In this document: positions 33,554 to 45,778 of the stretch, piece by piece
Layout of the letters: each line of letters opens with the position of its first letter
Position numbering within the stretch: the first letter of the stretch is position 1
NCBI GenBank assembly: GCA_004154925.1
Contig: QJNS01000138.1
Location: 68,943-132,942 of the forward strand
Length of the DNA: 64,000 nt
Direction of reading: 5' to 3'
Source of the DNA: Monosporascus cannonballus
Taxonomy: Eukaryota > Ascomycota > Sordariomycetes > Xylariales
Position numbers and translations under genes: made by a program
The notes under the pieces: generated by a model
What the model saw: only the letters and a program-made list of their open reading frames with translations
Told to the model about the DNA's origin: nothing
The model's database searches: none

Positions 33554-35147
33554 TTATGGAGTCTTAGGCTTCTTCCAGTAGTATTGCTGATAAGTGTTAG
33601 CCTTGATTCCTGAGCTCGGAAAGATGAGTCTAAGGCGAGTAGGTATGTACCTTGTGCTGTTTCCTGCAAGCTCTCAAGCTGGGCTTCCTCAGCCCATCCG
33701 TTACAGCAACGCGACGCGACTCGTCAGTGTCGTATTCGGGGATATAGTAATACTCGCTCTCGAGGGGCTTCCCAGCAGCGTCTTTCCCATGGCGCGCAAT
33801 GACGCCGATGCAAGGCGTCGACTCGATGATTCGGCGGAGGTCGTGCTTGCTAAGATCTTTCTTTTCCTCGGCCGGGAGATTGTTCATGATGCCCGACAAG
33901 GGATTGGACGAAAGTCGGGAAAAGGCCAGCTGGTTCACGACGTGGTTGGCGACGGCCGACGCGTCGATGTTGGGGTTGAGCGGCGCTTCGGGCTCCACGG
34001 ACGGCTTGGCTGTCGAGCTACCCGAGGGCATCCGGGAGTGCTGCCTCGGCGATCCGTCAGCGAAGGCGGCAGCTAGACGGTTGGAAATGTTGGCGCCGAA
34101 CGGACCGAAAGAATGGATGATAGGATCGTTTTCCTCATCGGGGTCGTCATCGTCCGGCTCACTGAGGTCGCTCGAAAAGCTGTTCGTGACCACGGTCTGA
34201 GCAAAAGAGACGTCCGCGTCGGGACCCTGCTGTGATGGTTCCTCTTCGTCTGCACTCGGGTCTTCGTATATCTGGACTGTTTCACTCGGCTCGCTGTGGG
34301 ACAACAATGCATCTAGACTAGAAGAGGAAGTGTTGTTGCCCGGCGTAGGCGACTCTGGAGACCTGATACGCGTCTGTCTCCGGAGGGGACTAAGAGGGAG
34401 CAACTCCGATCCCGGGCCATTAGTACGGGGTCTGGAACGTGGTGAATCATCCCACGAAGAGTCCGAGAGGTGTGCGCTAGACTCATGTCGGTCCTTCTTA
34501 GGCCACTGCACCATTACCCGTGCATCCTGCACGTCCAGCATGATCTCGGCATTCTCCGTCTCTGACGTGAACGTGTCACCCTTTGCTAACTCCCACGTTC
34601 TTCCCTGGCAATGCAGCTTCAAGCCATTCCAGCCATTGCACATGATCTCAACTTTGTTTGGCTCGAGTGGCGAGGCCGCCGGGATGTAGCGGGCTTTGAC
34701 ATGGACGCGTGAAACAAGGCGGTTGGCCGTGAGCTGATAATGAGACGTGTTGCTCGACCGTCCCATCAGAAGCATATCACCATTCTCGTTGAGCTCGACT
34801 GAGGGCACTGCCGACAAGGGAGTTCTTTCTGACGCGGCGGACTGCGTTCGTGCTAGGCCGGGTCTCGACAGCTGACCATGTGGAGGAGACGACGAGAGGA
34901 TGCCGGTGCTTGACGTTGGTAGCGGTGTGGGATACTTGAGGAAGGGACTCGACCCAATTAACCCTTCCACGGCATGTCTCTTCGCCGGCCGAGGCAAGCC
35001 CGGTGATGAAGAGAGAGGCTCGAAAGGTGGGAGGAGTGAAGGTGCTGGACGCTTTGTTCCGGCGATGCTAGACGCGGAGCCGGGTACAGCAGGAGGCAGG
35101 CTGGGCTCTGCGTCCTCCATACCTCTTCTCTGAGGTGACGAGTTCAT
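33554..35147 (-). CDS. FHA-domain nuclear protein, Tos4/Plm2-like
   Basis: Two exons, 33,651-35,147 and 33,554-33,586, separated by a 64-nt intron (GTACAT donor, CTTATCAG acceptor). The joined protein has about 509 residues. Residues 1-110 are low-complexity Pro/Ser-rich with GTKRPAP and PAKRHA basic patches (possible nuclear targeting). The FHA fold spans about 115-215, with LMGRSSNTSHYQL (GR at 129-130), the SRVHV motif (146-150), EIMCNGWNG (168-174) and the strand ending VQWPKK. The middle is Ser/Asp/Glu-rich. The C-terminus has RRIIESTPCIGVIARHGKD, YYYIPEYDTDESRR, then LRACRKQHKQYYWKKPKTP formed across the intron. FHA domains bind phosphothreonine. Yeast Tos4 and Plm2 act in G1/S and checkpoint transcription; a similar role here is inference from domain order. 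Confidence 0.85.
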
Positions 35148-36992
35148 GTTTGATAGTGTTTATAGACCGAAAGGCATACCAGGAGAGGACCAATTCAGTC
35201 TTTACAAAAACGAGAAGAAGTTGAGGAGGAAGCTGTGTGTCGTGTGAAATACTGAGTATGTATCACACACACAGGCCCCTGCCCTGGCGTCGGGTGAGTT
35301 AGTGGAGTGGCTCCGCAGCAGCGCGTCTCTTAAATGGGTGGGAGGCGCGGTGCGCGTCCGATCCTGCGTATTAGTCTCGTTTCTCTTATCCCACGCCCAG
35401 CTCCGTGCCCGAACCTCCTATGTCGAAGTTCCTGGTAAGTGGTGGGTATTTCCAGAGAGATGAGAACACAGAAGAACGATTGCTAAAAAGTGCACAAAAC
35501 AGAAGTACTATCTAATCTCCCAAAGAGTTCTTTTTTTTTGTCCGAAGGTCTGCAAAATAGGTCGCAGGTCGAGGAATGCGTGACCGGTTGGGTGAGAAAG
35601 ACACACATAAGACCGGAAGGGAGACCTGATATACAGTAGTACCTAGCAGATTGGCTGGCTGGAGACCGCGGGCACCAAGTGGTTTTAAAGGCCTTCGGAA
35701 GCTGGGAAAAATTCGATTAGTAGGCAGGCGACACGACGCGATGCGCGGCTATGGGGCCCCGTTAAAGCGCGTTTCTGGGGGGAAGGCCCGTGTTCCTCCG
35801 ATCATTACTGGCTCCCGCTCTCGTTCAGCGCTCCTTCAGTGGACTTCGGCGCCCGATTCTGGCGCCTCACCGCTGTGGGTTATACAGCATGTGCCCCCTT
35901 GAAGCCGGAGTTTCTCCTTGTCCATTGAGTTACCTAGTACCTCTGTATGACCTGCATATTCATGTCCAGATAGATGAGCGTCGTTATTGTTCAACTTGAG
36001 AATTTTACGTAGCTTGTCACCTTATCTTACGTTCAAACCGAGAAAGTACAAACAATCGGGAGCAGATGATTCCCCTATCAGACAAGAGACCGTACCGAAC
36101 CGCCGAATATGCATACCTACTTGATGCATCTGTATGTGGCTGCCTCATTTACACCCCATAGTCTTCGGCTAATGACAACGTTGTGATGAGGACGGCAACC
36201 CACCGTACCAAGTGTCCAGCATGATCGGTGCGTCCAATTACCCTCTATCATCGAGACAAGAATGAATTACATACCCAATGGCATGATGATTACGTAGAGA
36301 CGCCCGTATGAATTATCTATATACATTACTGGTTCGCTAAGCGGACATGGGTTTGCCACAAAAGTCTGAGTCCTGCCAATTCTCGAGAACGCCGGACATA
36401 CGAGGAGAGAACAAGTCCCCTTGGCAGATCACCTACTGGCCATCACAACGTTCCAATGACGGAATTTTCCTACAGCGATCATTCCAGCCTTCTCATAAAG
36501 GCTTACAGACGCGTCTCCACCACGACGCTAACAAAAAAAGAGGCCCTAGTCCTGCTGCAGGTGATTATGAGCCGCCTTGACGAGACTAGGGCAGACAAGG
36601 AGAACTGATTCGTCCTGGATGACAAGATTAGATTGAGTGGGATGACATAAATAAAATGTTGCTTGGGTATCATTACTTCCGCTCGGCTTTCCGGCAGCGC
36701 GTACCAAAAAATCAAAGAGGAATCCACGGGTTTTACCGCTCGTGAAACTGGATGAGAAAGACGAGACAATCGGAACCACGCCCGGCAATTCGGTGTAGAA
36801 CCGTCGATATACCGCCGTTGCCGCATTCCCCTTGCCCGGCATAACATGAGTTGCCCCGCATCTCAAAAAGGGTGTGAAATCCGTGCCTGATCGTGTCTGT
36901 GCCGTTGGACACGTCGCAACTAGAGCTGCAGAGAGGCGGGCGGCTGGGGCTCTCCCGACATGACGACGAGGTGCGGCCACGCAATTAGTTAA
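35148..36992. other. Intergenic, no gene seen
   Basis: 1.8 kb between the FHA gene start and the 3' end of the STAND-RhoGAP gene. It should carry the FHA promoter. CT-rich tracts occur (e.g. near 35,380-35,400 and a T8 run near 35,530). Frames present (e.g. 36,546-36,980) overlap others and resemble nothing known to me. Confidence 0.5.
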
Positions 36993-39126
36993 TTACCGGC
37001 CCGCCGCCTTGCTGGCCTTGCTGACCCTCTTGGCCTCCTTCTGGATCCACCTGGCCTCCTTCTGATCCTCCTTGAGCATGTCGACATACTCGGTCCTCTT
37101 GCGGATGAGGAAGGCGAGGGCGAGGACGAAGTCGGTCTCGTACTTCTCCGAGGAGATGTGCATCAGCGGCTTCAGCAGGACGCCGGCGAGCCGCTCGGCC
37201 GTCATGTCGTTCTGCTCGGCGGCGGCGGCGACGTCGGCCCAGAGGTTGATGAGCAGCTTGAAGACGCTGCGCGCGGGGCCCCGGATAGTGCCGAGCGCCT
37301 CCTCCCAGAAGTCGATGCACTGCTCGGACCGCGTGCCGTGCGAGCCCGTGACCGTCGCCTGCCGCGAGAGCACGACCCACCTCTTGGCCGTCGACTCGGG
37401 CACCAGCGGCTTCGGCAGCTGCGAGAGGTACAGCAGGATGAGGTCGGCCGCGTCGTAGACCCCGTAGTGGTCCCAGTTCACCTCCGCGCCGTACAACGGT
37501 GGCTTGCTGAAGACCTCCTTGAGCTTCTGCACGCGGAACGAGTCGCCCGGCTCCGCGAAGATGTCCGGCGCCGTGATTCCTTCGTTCTTGATGTAGAGGC
37601 AGCACTTCTGCACGCACAAGGGATATTCTCGACGCGACGCCCGTCCGCCACCGCTATGATACGTCTTCGCAACCCCTCTGGCAACTTGTATACTCTTCTG
37701 CAAAGAGACGCCGAACACGGTATCCGTCTCGAGACCGATCAGTTCGTCCAGGTCGTTCCATAGGGGTAGTTTTTTGAAAGATACCGATAACCTGCGGCTG
37801 CCCCTCCGCACTAAACTACCCTGCAAGATCGGAGTAGATGGTCGAATATCTCCTGAGGTAGCTGGCCGGTGGTCTGCTGATCCTGTGGATGAAGGGGCTT
37901 GCGTCAACTCGGTCGCCCCGGTTTGGGGCCTCGCTTCGGTTCTGCCATTAGAGCCGTTCCACAGACTTCCCAGGAACCTGCTGAACCGCGAATTCTTCTG
38001 GAGGGAAGGTGATGCCGACGCTTGACTTAGGCTGCTGATTTCAGTTATTGGGCCATAATGGCTATCCGTCGGCGACCCAATTGCCTCTTCGAATGGCAAT
38101 ATCATGCTACGGCGGTGGAGCTCGAGTCGCTTCAGATCTTTCGGTGGTGGTGTCGGTGCTCGACTCGGGATATCGATGTCCCCTGGCTCTTCTAGGATAT
38201 CGCTAATCCGGTGAACCTCGCTCTGTGCATTTCTAGCTAGAGCATCCTTCAGGGTCTTGAGCACGGGCTCGTCGTATAATCCGATGGCGCTGTCTGGGGA
38301 GTCTCCCACATAGGCCCCGAACAACTGAGGATCTCCTACAAACGCCCCCTGTTCGATGAAGTCCCCTTCTTCCGTCCCGTCGATCACCGCTTCGGCATAA
38401 TTTATGAGGCTGCTCACGTAATCCCGGAGAGTATACTCAGAGCGCTTCGTTTTGAATTCCTTCGGAAGTTTCACCCGAAGCGAGCCCATCTCAGTTAGTA
38501 TCTGGGACACATCCTCAATGATGTTGGCGTCATGGGCTCGTCTCTCGGCCACGACTGCTGTGCTAGCATCAGCGTCGGGAGCCTCACCGCGGGTTCTGGT
38601 CCTGTCCGACTAGGTTAGCATGCGGCGCTCGGATCTGTGGTTGATATACATACGCTTCGACTAGATCCAGCGCGAGTCCGATAATACTTCTGTGTGCCTC
38701 GAGAGTCGGTTTGAACCGGGAGGAATGATTCCTCCCTTGTGCGATCCACAACCTCCGCTTCTCTTGCCGAGGCGTATCGTTGCTGTTAAGAGCCGAAAAA
38801 CAATCGTCGAGCTCTTCCACCACCGCGCTGCAGCGCTCGAGGATGGACCGCGTCTCCGCTGTCAGCTGCTGAGGAAGTACGTCGGTATCCTCCTTCAGCA
38901 GATCCAGAACACTCTGCAGCGAGTGCAGCTCGCGCGAGATCTCATCTACGTCCGCCCGGGCCTCCCGAACATCTCGAACGAACCCATTGAGAACCAACGA
39001 CGCCTTCGCGATCTCATTGCCCAATGCGATGCAGTCCGTCGTGATCGACCTTCAGCCCGATAATATTAGCATCAGCTCCAGCGGTCCGCCGCCAAAATAC
39101 GACGGGACGTACAATGACTCCATCAT
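36993..39126 (-). CDS. Fusion protein: fungal STAND-type N-terminal domain plus RhoGAP-like domain lacking the arginine finger
   Basis: Three exons: 39,113-39,126 (14 nt), 38,654-39,049 and 36,993-38,601, 2,019 bp in all, 672 residues. Both introns are canonical (GTACGT with GCTAAT branch; GTATGT with GCTAAC branch and GACAG) and keep frame. The start MMESLSITTDCIALGNEIAK and VREARADVDEISRELHSLQS are the hallmark of the PigL_N-like domain that opens many fungal NLR/STAND proteins (about 1-135). A Ser/Pro-rich linker follows. A RhoGAP fold covers about 432-650: TDTVFGVSLQKS, YPLCVQKCCLYIKNEGI, NWDHYGVYDAADLI, LSQLPKPLVP and NDMTAERLAGVLLKPLM, closest in layout to Sac7-type GAPs. Where active GAPs have GIFR, this reads DIFA (Ala486), and the basic residue before the LPxPL motif is also replaced (LILLYLSQLP). 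It is therefore probably a binder of Rho GTPases and not an activator of hydrolysis. The C-terminus is Lys/Ala-rich. Confidence 0.85.
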
Positions 39127-42100
39127 CCCTCAGAATAGAAATCAAATCGGTGCTTCAACAACATGGAGTAGATTGCTGAACCACATATAGGGAGATAGCA
39201 AGAAGAGCAAATGGGGGACAGATTACTAACATTTCCGACCAGAGATGCGTGAGGGAACGCTCTCTTTATTCCGCTCCTCGAGGAGCCAGTAACGGTGAAG
39301 CTGAACGCCTTCGGCACCCAACGTGGAATGGACAAGGTTCTTCGCTCCCTCGAATTCCTCGCTGCCTTATTCTGGAAATTTCGAAACGAGTGAGATAACA
39401 AACATATGCAGCCTTAGTAAGGGGGACGTGTACTTTCACACTTTCCTCGCTTGGCAGCCCCAAGGAATTAGTTGCGTCTGTCAGGTGCGCACATGCAGCA
39501 GCCGGGTCTTCTGGCCCACCTGATATCATCGCACAGCTACCGTATTGCTATACGACTTTCCTCTTTCTGCTCATCCAAAAGTTACGCTTTCGGACAAGCC
39601 AAGGAGGAGATTCGGATTTTTAAAGAGGAACTGGGATGGGTCGTTCCGTCAGGACTCCCAGAGCCGGGGATCCTTGGCCATAAATGAGAGGGGGCCTCGT
39701 CTCGTTCCATCTTAAGCAAAAACCCCTACCTAGCTCGCCCGTTCACCAGTTCACTGTTATTAGTGAGTGCTCCAGCGCACGATTTAAACCAGTGCTACTT
39801 CGCACACTTGCTTGCTTAGCGTAGTAATGCAGTTGGCCGGGCGTCTACCACAATGCAACTGGAACAGAGGGGTTATGGTCATGTCGACTCTGCTGACCCG
39901 TGTCAGATATTGAGGGGTCGAAGCCGCATTGCATATCGGCAGGGCCAAGCATTCCAACGGCGTTTGAGCTCTCTTGCCTTGGGGGGGGGGGGGCCCAAGG
40001 GCAGCATTGACGGTCACTAGGTGGGAGCTATGGCCGCCGCGCCACCCCAGCGTCGCAGTGGGGAATCCTAATCCGGCATCTGGCCCGTTGTTCCTGGTTT
40101 GATGACCGCCATATCGGCCGGGTTGCGGTTGCGATTGACATGGATGTGACTAGCTAGACGTCGCCCGTCTTTTGCCCAGACGAAACATTAGACGCCAGGG
40201 ACATCCTCGACCTTTGTTCTCTAGCTCAAATTAAGTTTCACTGATCTCATAGGGTGCACCAAACTCCCTCGAACATTTTTCCACGAGCCGTGGTCATCTA
40301 TACCGTCTCGAAATTCGAGGAGGACGACCATCAGGCCGGCTTATCTGATCCATATGATGTTACGATGTATCTACCGAGGTCTCCTGTGCCGGAAGATGGG
40401 GCGCAGAAGCTTCTTTAAAACAAAGACTTCTAATAATCCACACCCCTGCATTAGCGCCCGGTCCCTTGAACCGCAAAGCTAAGGGTTGAGCCGCTTAACC
40501 ATTTATCGCCGTCGGTAGCAATGGGGATAAAAGTAGGGAATCTTCTACAATCGCACAAGATAGGGATACCCGCTTTGTATATGGGAAAGTCGGCATTCTC
40601 CTGAATGGAGTCTTTTTTAAAATGAATCACTTACTACGATACTTGTTCCACGATACTACGTACATGCACCTCGGTGCAACCTCGTCCCACAGGCGGCTGA
40701 GGTGAACACTGCGCCCTCGTTCGCCTGGAGTAGGTAGGGAGGTACTTCTTAGCACGGCAGACTTCGAGCGTTTCATCGAGGTTCTTTGTTTGCCGCATTC
40801 TGGAAACCGTCAAATTGCATTTTCCGGCAAAACATCATCCGATCGATGGTTGTTATTGGGCCACTTGATACACGTGCTCCATCCTTCCCCTGGGTGATCC
40901 CTTCGAAAACCCTGGCTGTTTAACTGCCGACCACACCTAGTATGAGCAGATGCAAACGCCAAAGAGGTTAGTAACCTGGCAACGGGGTGGCATGGCGCCA
41001 GTCATGAATTCATGCAAGTAATAAGGTTTCTACGGATTTCCCAATATGAGAATTCCTCCTAGGTGATCGCCACGAAACTGCCGCAGTGTCCCAAATAAAT
41101 TAAGTGCTTCGTACCCAGATATCACACCAGGAAACCGTATATAAAAATTCGGAAAACCATTATCTGAATAAACAGAATAATCTGAAACAGCCGTGACTGG
41201 GCCGTACTATTTTAACTCTCACACGTAATAAATTACTGCTTATAACGTTCGTAACAGGTTATCTTGAAAGTGCGCCAATTTTTGTGTCAACCATCTCCCC
41301 CATGCACTAGGTATACAAACATGATCTTTCTCGCCATCCTGCCACTGCTGCCAACATCCCCCCCCCAAGGCTCAACTGTCCGAATGCGTCAAGAGACGTC
41401 GATCAATTGCGACCCCAGATGCCTAGCGTCTTGATTGCCACAAATCCTTCTCCTTTAGGATCCTTGTCCGTGCTGGTGCTTGTCGATTTGGATATTCGGC
41501 TCATCCGTCATTGAACCCCTTACTACGGAGGAGTAGGAGGGCGGGAATGCGTTTCGTATCACAACCAAACTCTGACTGCGTGCGCTGAGCCTTGCTGTTG
41601 GTTCTCATGCATTCAGCAGGCTGTGCCGTGGGGGCGGCGAATGCGTCCTCACCCCACTGATTCCGTAGCCTCGCCACCAGAACCTGCTTGATTTCCCAGG
41701 ATAGAATTCCATCCATGCAGGCATTTCTTCTCGGATCGGCCTTCCATCCAAGAGAGGGACCGATATGCAGCGGATATCCTCTGCCAGCTGCTTACAACGT
41801 ATCAGTATCAGTAACGCAGCCTCGGTTCGGCTGGTATGCCGCTGTGCGGACTTCTTTCTCACAGGCTAAGAAGCAGGTAGGTATCCAGCGCTACCTAGCC
41901 TGCGCCGTGCCGTCCAGACTCCGGATGGCAGTTGTCCGAAGTGGGGGGGTTATTTTTTAGCTCGGATCTTCCATACCGTAGGCGCGAGGTCCGGTTATGC
42001 CCGTCGCTGACGTTGCATTGGAATTTGGAATTATGCAGTTATACGGCGTGGTCTGCAACTCACGGACCCGGCCGATGATGTATGAAACGGAGGATTCGTC

Positions 42101-42800
42101 AGACAGCGTAATCGGGCCCTAGGCCGTGTTAATCCTAATCGCACTGGCCTCGCAGTTCGGGGACTTCCAGTTGCCTAGGTTTATTGTCTGCGTGAAGATG
42201 AGAATTCGCTGAATAGCTGCTTGCCGCCGGTCGTAGCAGAGGAGGCAATGAGATTCGAAAGAGGGCTAGGTCACTAGTGCTATCGAGCAAGGTGTTTTAC
42301 AACTTACTGTATTGAAGTCTTGAAAGAGTATCCCGGCGCAGCCCAGCTGCAGCATTGTCGTAGTAAGTAAGGCAGCAACCGATCTTCAATAACCATCCTT
42401 CAATGTACAGACTTGCCCAGCACTCCATGTCCCGCACACTATTACAGTTCATTTTATGTATCGGAGATTGAACTGGATATTCGCACTTAAAATGAAATTG
42501 GGGCTGGCCGTCCTCTTTATGTATGCTGATAGTTCTTATCAGAATACCAAAAATCCGCAGAAGAGGCTGAATGTGATTGGTTGACATATCCTACTGGTAT
42601 ACGTTAAGATAATTGGTCCGGTCTTAATCAAGGAGTGGGGCTGCCAGTCTGGACCCTCCAGCCAATCCAAAAAATTTCTGCCCGCTATCGATAAAACATG
42701 AAAAAGTCCAGTATCGTATCCCGTACTCCGTACAAAGAAAGATATTGATATTGGAAAGCTTGTTGATATACAATTTCCCACAGCATACCCCCCTACCACA
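39127..42800. other. 3.7-kb gene-free stretch
   Basis: Nothing beyond short overlapping frames. A 13-G run followed by CCC lies near 39,981-39,996. It should include the promoters of the divergent STAND-RhoGAP and L1-domain genes. A segment near 40,450-40,500 looks faintly like a tRNA 3' half on the minus strand but does not fold as one. Confidence 0.5.
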
Positions 42801-44120
42801 ATGTCTCCTTCCAAAGACGTCGCCGTGAGGCCTAATGGCCCAGCAGTCGACCCCGACCAGATCTTCAAGGCTTCTAAAGCCCTCCTTGCTCACATGAAGA
42901 AGGCCTCGAAAGAGAAAGCCTCCAACGCAGACAAGAGGAACCTACTGGCTACATCCGACGACGAAGAAGGCGCGGGAGAGCAAACGATATGGTTGACCCT
43001 CACCACCAAGCGACACGTAATTGTCCATCCTCGACCCGCCGGGGCTTTTCACTAGAAGAGATCGCTAATTCGGCCTCTGCAGGTCGCCGATTCCCGAAAC
43101 CTGAAGCCCGGCAAGATCCCCCTTCCACATCCGTTGAACACGGACCCGGAAATGGGCATCTGTCTGATCACGGCAGAGCCGCAGCGCGCGTACGACCACT
43201 CTCCCTATTCGACTTGTGCTCCCGTAAATCCGTGCTAAACCGATATATCTAGATACAAGAACCTGGTGGCGGCCGACGAGTTCCCCGCGGAATGGCGCAA
43301 GCGGGTGACGCGGGTCATCGACATCGGGAAGCTGAAGGCGAAGTTCAAGAGCTACGAGAGCCAGCGCAAGCTGTTCGCAGAGCACGACGTGTTTCTGGGC
43401 GACGCGCGCATCATCAACCGCCTGCCGCAGGCGCTCGGCAAGACCTTCTACAAGACGACGGCGAAGCGGCCGATCCCCGTCGACATCCAGGCGCGCGCGC
43501 GCAAGGGCGCTGACGGCAAGCGCGCCAAGGGCACCGCGGCCGCTTCGAAGGGGGGCGATAAGGAGGTGAACGCCTGCACGCCCGCGCAGCTGGCCGGCGA
43601 GATCGAGCGCGCCGTCGGCGCCGCCCTCGTCAACCTCTCGCCGACGGTACACACGGCGGTGCGCGTGGGCTACGCCGGGTGGACGGCCGAGCAGGTGGCG
43701 GCGAATGTCGGGACCGTGACCAGGGCGCTCGTGGAGAAGTTCGTCCCCGGCAAGTGGCGGAACGTCCGGGGCATCTACGTCAAGGGGGCGGAGACGGCGG
43801 CGCTGCCCGTCTGGCTGACCGAGGAGCTGTGGCTCGAGGAGAAGGACGTCGTGGCCGACGGCTCCGGGGAGGCCAAGGCCCTGATGCCGGCCGAGAAGCC
43901 CAACATCGGCAAGAAGCGGAAGTCGCTCGAGGAGGGGGGGAAGCCCGAGGACGACAAGGCCGCCGAGCAGCCCGCGCAGAAGAAGGCCAAGACGAAGACG
44001 ACCCGTAGTGCTGCCAAGCTCCCCGAGAGCGACGATGCGAAGCTGGACAAGGAGATCGCCGACAGGAAGGCGGCCTTGAGGAAGCAGAAGAAGGCCGCTA
44101 AAAAGGCCGTGGACGTATAG
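42801..44120 (+). CDS. Ribosomal L1-domain protein, nucleolar ribosome-biogenesis factor (Cic1/Utp30/RSL1D1 type)
   Basis: Three exons, 42,801-43,016, 43,083-43,189 and 43,253-44,120. They total 1,191 bp, 396 residues. Introns are GTAATT...TCTGCAG and GTACGA...ATCTAG, the second with a GCTAAAC branch. The ATG follows a CCCTACCACA leader. The L1 domain spans about 35-270: VADSRNLKPGKIPLPHPL, ICLITAEPQRAYKNLV across intron 2, VIDIGKLKAKFKSYESQRK, FAEHDVFLGDARIINRLP, LGKTFYKT, then WRNVRGIYVKGAETAALPVW. The tail is Lys/Ala/Glu-rich (KKRKSLEEGG, QKKAKTKTTR, KAALRKQKKAAKKAV), as in Cic1 and RSL1D1. Family members bind pre-rRNA in the nucleolus during large- or small-subunit assembly. Which of the two yeast paralogues it matches cannot be settled by eye. 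Confidence 0.9.
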
Positions 44121-44332
44121 GTTTAATGGTTGCCAATACGGTGCGTCAGGGAGTCAGGCGTTTGTTTGCATGATCATCACGGTGCGTGTAGCTATTCAGC
44201 GGCGTAGGCCTGGGGAAAACAAGTCAAACAGCATATGAACGGTGCACTTTGATTATAATACCCAAACTAAGCTGTGCCTGCTGACCCATGCAACGCCCAT
44301 AAAGTAACAAGAAAAAGTGCCCATAACCCTAG

Positions 44333-45358
44333 CTAGAGCTCGCTAGGACCCTCGCTCTCCCTGGGGAACTCCTTGCTGTACGGGCCCAGATACTTGGCGA
44401 AGATGTCCATCAGCAGCTCGTCCGGGATCTCCATGTGGTTGCCGGGGTTCGAGATGAAATGCAGGCCGCCCTTCCGGTCGAGCTCCTTGAGCCCGATCCA
44501 GTCCTCCTCGTAGATCTTGCGGGCGCGCAGCGGCGTGACCTCGGTGCCGTTGACCTCCTGGAACCAGCCCGTCTCCTTGGGCACGACGGTGGTGTCGTCC
44601 TCGAACATGTGCATGACGAAGTTGGCGAGCCTCGCGACGTTGGCGGCGTAGGTGGCGTTCTTCCGCTCGCGCTCGTTGTTGATGTCGGCGAGGAAGTTGG
44701 AGTGCGCGAGGTAGGAGCCCATGTCGGCCGGGTCGCGGAAGTACTGGGCGGGGACGAGGCGGCCCTGCACCCAGCGGCTCCACGTCTGGCCGTGCAGCAG
44801 GGCCATGGCGCCGCGGCACAGCAGGTCGGCGGCCCCGCACGACCGGTAGTCCACGATGCCGTTGTGCTGCGACCCGACGGTCACGAGGCTGCGCACGGGC
44901 GGCGCGTTGCACCGCTCCACGTACCCGCGCAGGAACTGGCCGCCCTGGCTGAGCCCCAGCGCGTCCACCGCCGGCGCCGTCGACAGGATCGGGTGCGCCG
45001 CCAGCTCCGCGCACACGCCCGCCAGCTGCTCCGTCACGTTGCCGTAGAACGTCGCCGACCGGTCGCCCGACGCCGTCGCGTCCAGCCGCACGTAGTACAC
45101 GAATATCCCCGGGTGCGCCGCCTCGGCCAGCCGCCCCACCGACCGCAGGCCCTCGGCCTGGAAGTCGTCGGCGAGCCCGTGCCAGATCACGAGGGGCAGC
45201 GGCGTGTCGTCGTTTCCGTCACCGTCGGCGGCGGCCGTCATCGTCGTCGAGGTGATGGGTTGTTGTGGCTGTGGTTGGGCCACCGCGGGACTCGCGGCCG
45301 CTGATAGGATGGTGCTGGCGAGCGCCACGACGATCGGGAGCTTCCGTAGCGATGGCAT
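44333..45358 (-). CDS. Palmitoyl-protein thioesterase (PPT1 family)
   Basis: Single exon, 341 residues, close to the usual length. The N-terminus (MPSLRKLPIVVALASTILSA) is a signal peptide, so the enzyme enters the secretory route to vacuole or outside. PPT family marks: LVIWHGLADDF (57-66), the nucleophile elbow GLSQGGQFLRGYVERCN with Ser137, the conserved VGSQHNGI segment (161-168), FEDDTTVVPKETGWF with the likely catalytic Asp255, and GNHMEIPDE with His308. The enzyme removes fatty acyl groups from cysteines of proteins during lysosomal/vacuolar breakdown. Two N-glycosylation sequons (NVT at 107, NAT at 234) and one more (NGT at 270) fit a secretory protein. Its 3' end faces the L1-domain gene 212 bp away (convergent). 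Very GC-rich coding sequence. Confidence 0.93.
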   Translation of the reverse strand: MPSLRKLPIVVALASTILSAAASPAVAQPQPQQPITSTTMTAAADGDGNDDTPLPLVIWHGLADDFQAEGLRSVGRLAEAAHPGIFVYYVRLDATASGDRSATFYGNVTEQLAGVCAELAAHPILSTAPAVDALGLSQGGQFLRGYVERCNAPPVRSLVTVGSQHNGIVDYRSCGAADLLCRGAMALLHGQTWSRWVQGRLVPAQYFRDPADMGSYLAHSNFLADINNERERKNATYAANVARLANFVMHMFEDDTTVVPKETGWFQEVNGTEVTPLRARKIYEEDWIGLKELDRKGGLHFISNPGNHMEIPDELLMDIFAKYLGPYSKEFPRESEGPSEL

Positions 45359-45778
45359 TTCGGATGTTTAGGTACGTATTCGATGGCGATGGCGACGGTA
45401 GTTCGGATTACGTGTCATTAGATAGAAGAAGGTAGGTTTCGGTTTGGTGGTGGGTAAAAGGTGGTGGGTAAAAGGTGGTGGGAGTCGGCAAGCCCCTACA
45501 GACCGGGCCCGGGCCTGATAACGAAGCTTCCTTCTTAAGTCGATAGCGCCTGCGCCACAGGTGACGAACCCTGAAATTGGCAGGAGCTCCCTTGGTCGCT
45601 TCCACAACAGGTTTGACCACTTGACCACAGCGTCGTGAACTACGAAGTCCTCAAGCTGGTATTCCTTTCATCCTCGCAACGTGCGGACTCTGTTGCCTTC
45701 CTGGCATTATTTTGTTCATTTTCTATATCAATCAATACATACTCTTCTCAGTCTTGGCCCCCCTGCCACATCCCCCTA
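45359..45778. other. Intergenic, promoter side of the thioesterase gene
   Basis: 420 bp. A tandem GGTGGGTAAAA pair (about 45,448-45,475) lies within the likely promoter/5' leader. No gene. Confidence 0.5.

Noticed and set aside
36546..36980. 144-codon minus-strand frame just downstream of the STAND-RhoGAP gene
   Set aside because: Overlapped by other frames and without any recognisable motif.
40445..40510. tRNA-like words on the minus strand (GGTTAAGCGGC and GGTTCAAGGGACC)
   Set aside because: No acceptor or anticodon stem can be formed, and the T-arm does not fit the B-box pattern.
43065..43652. 195-codon minus-strand frame opposite the L1-domain gene
   Set aside because: Shadow of a GC-rich exon; the plus strand codes a clear L1 domain.
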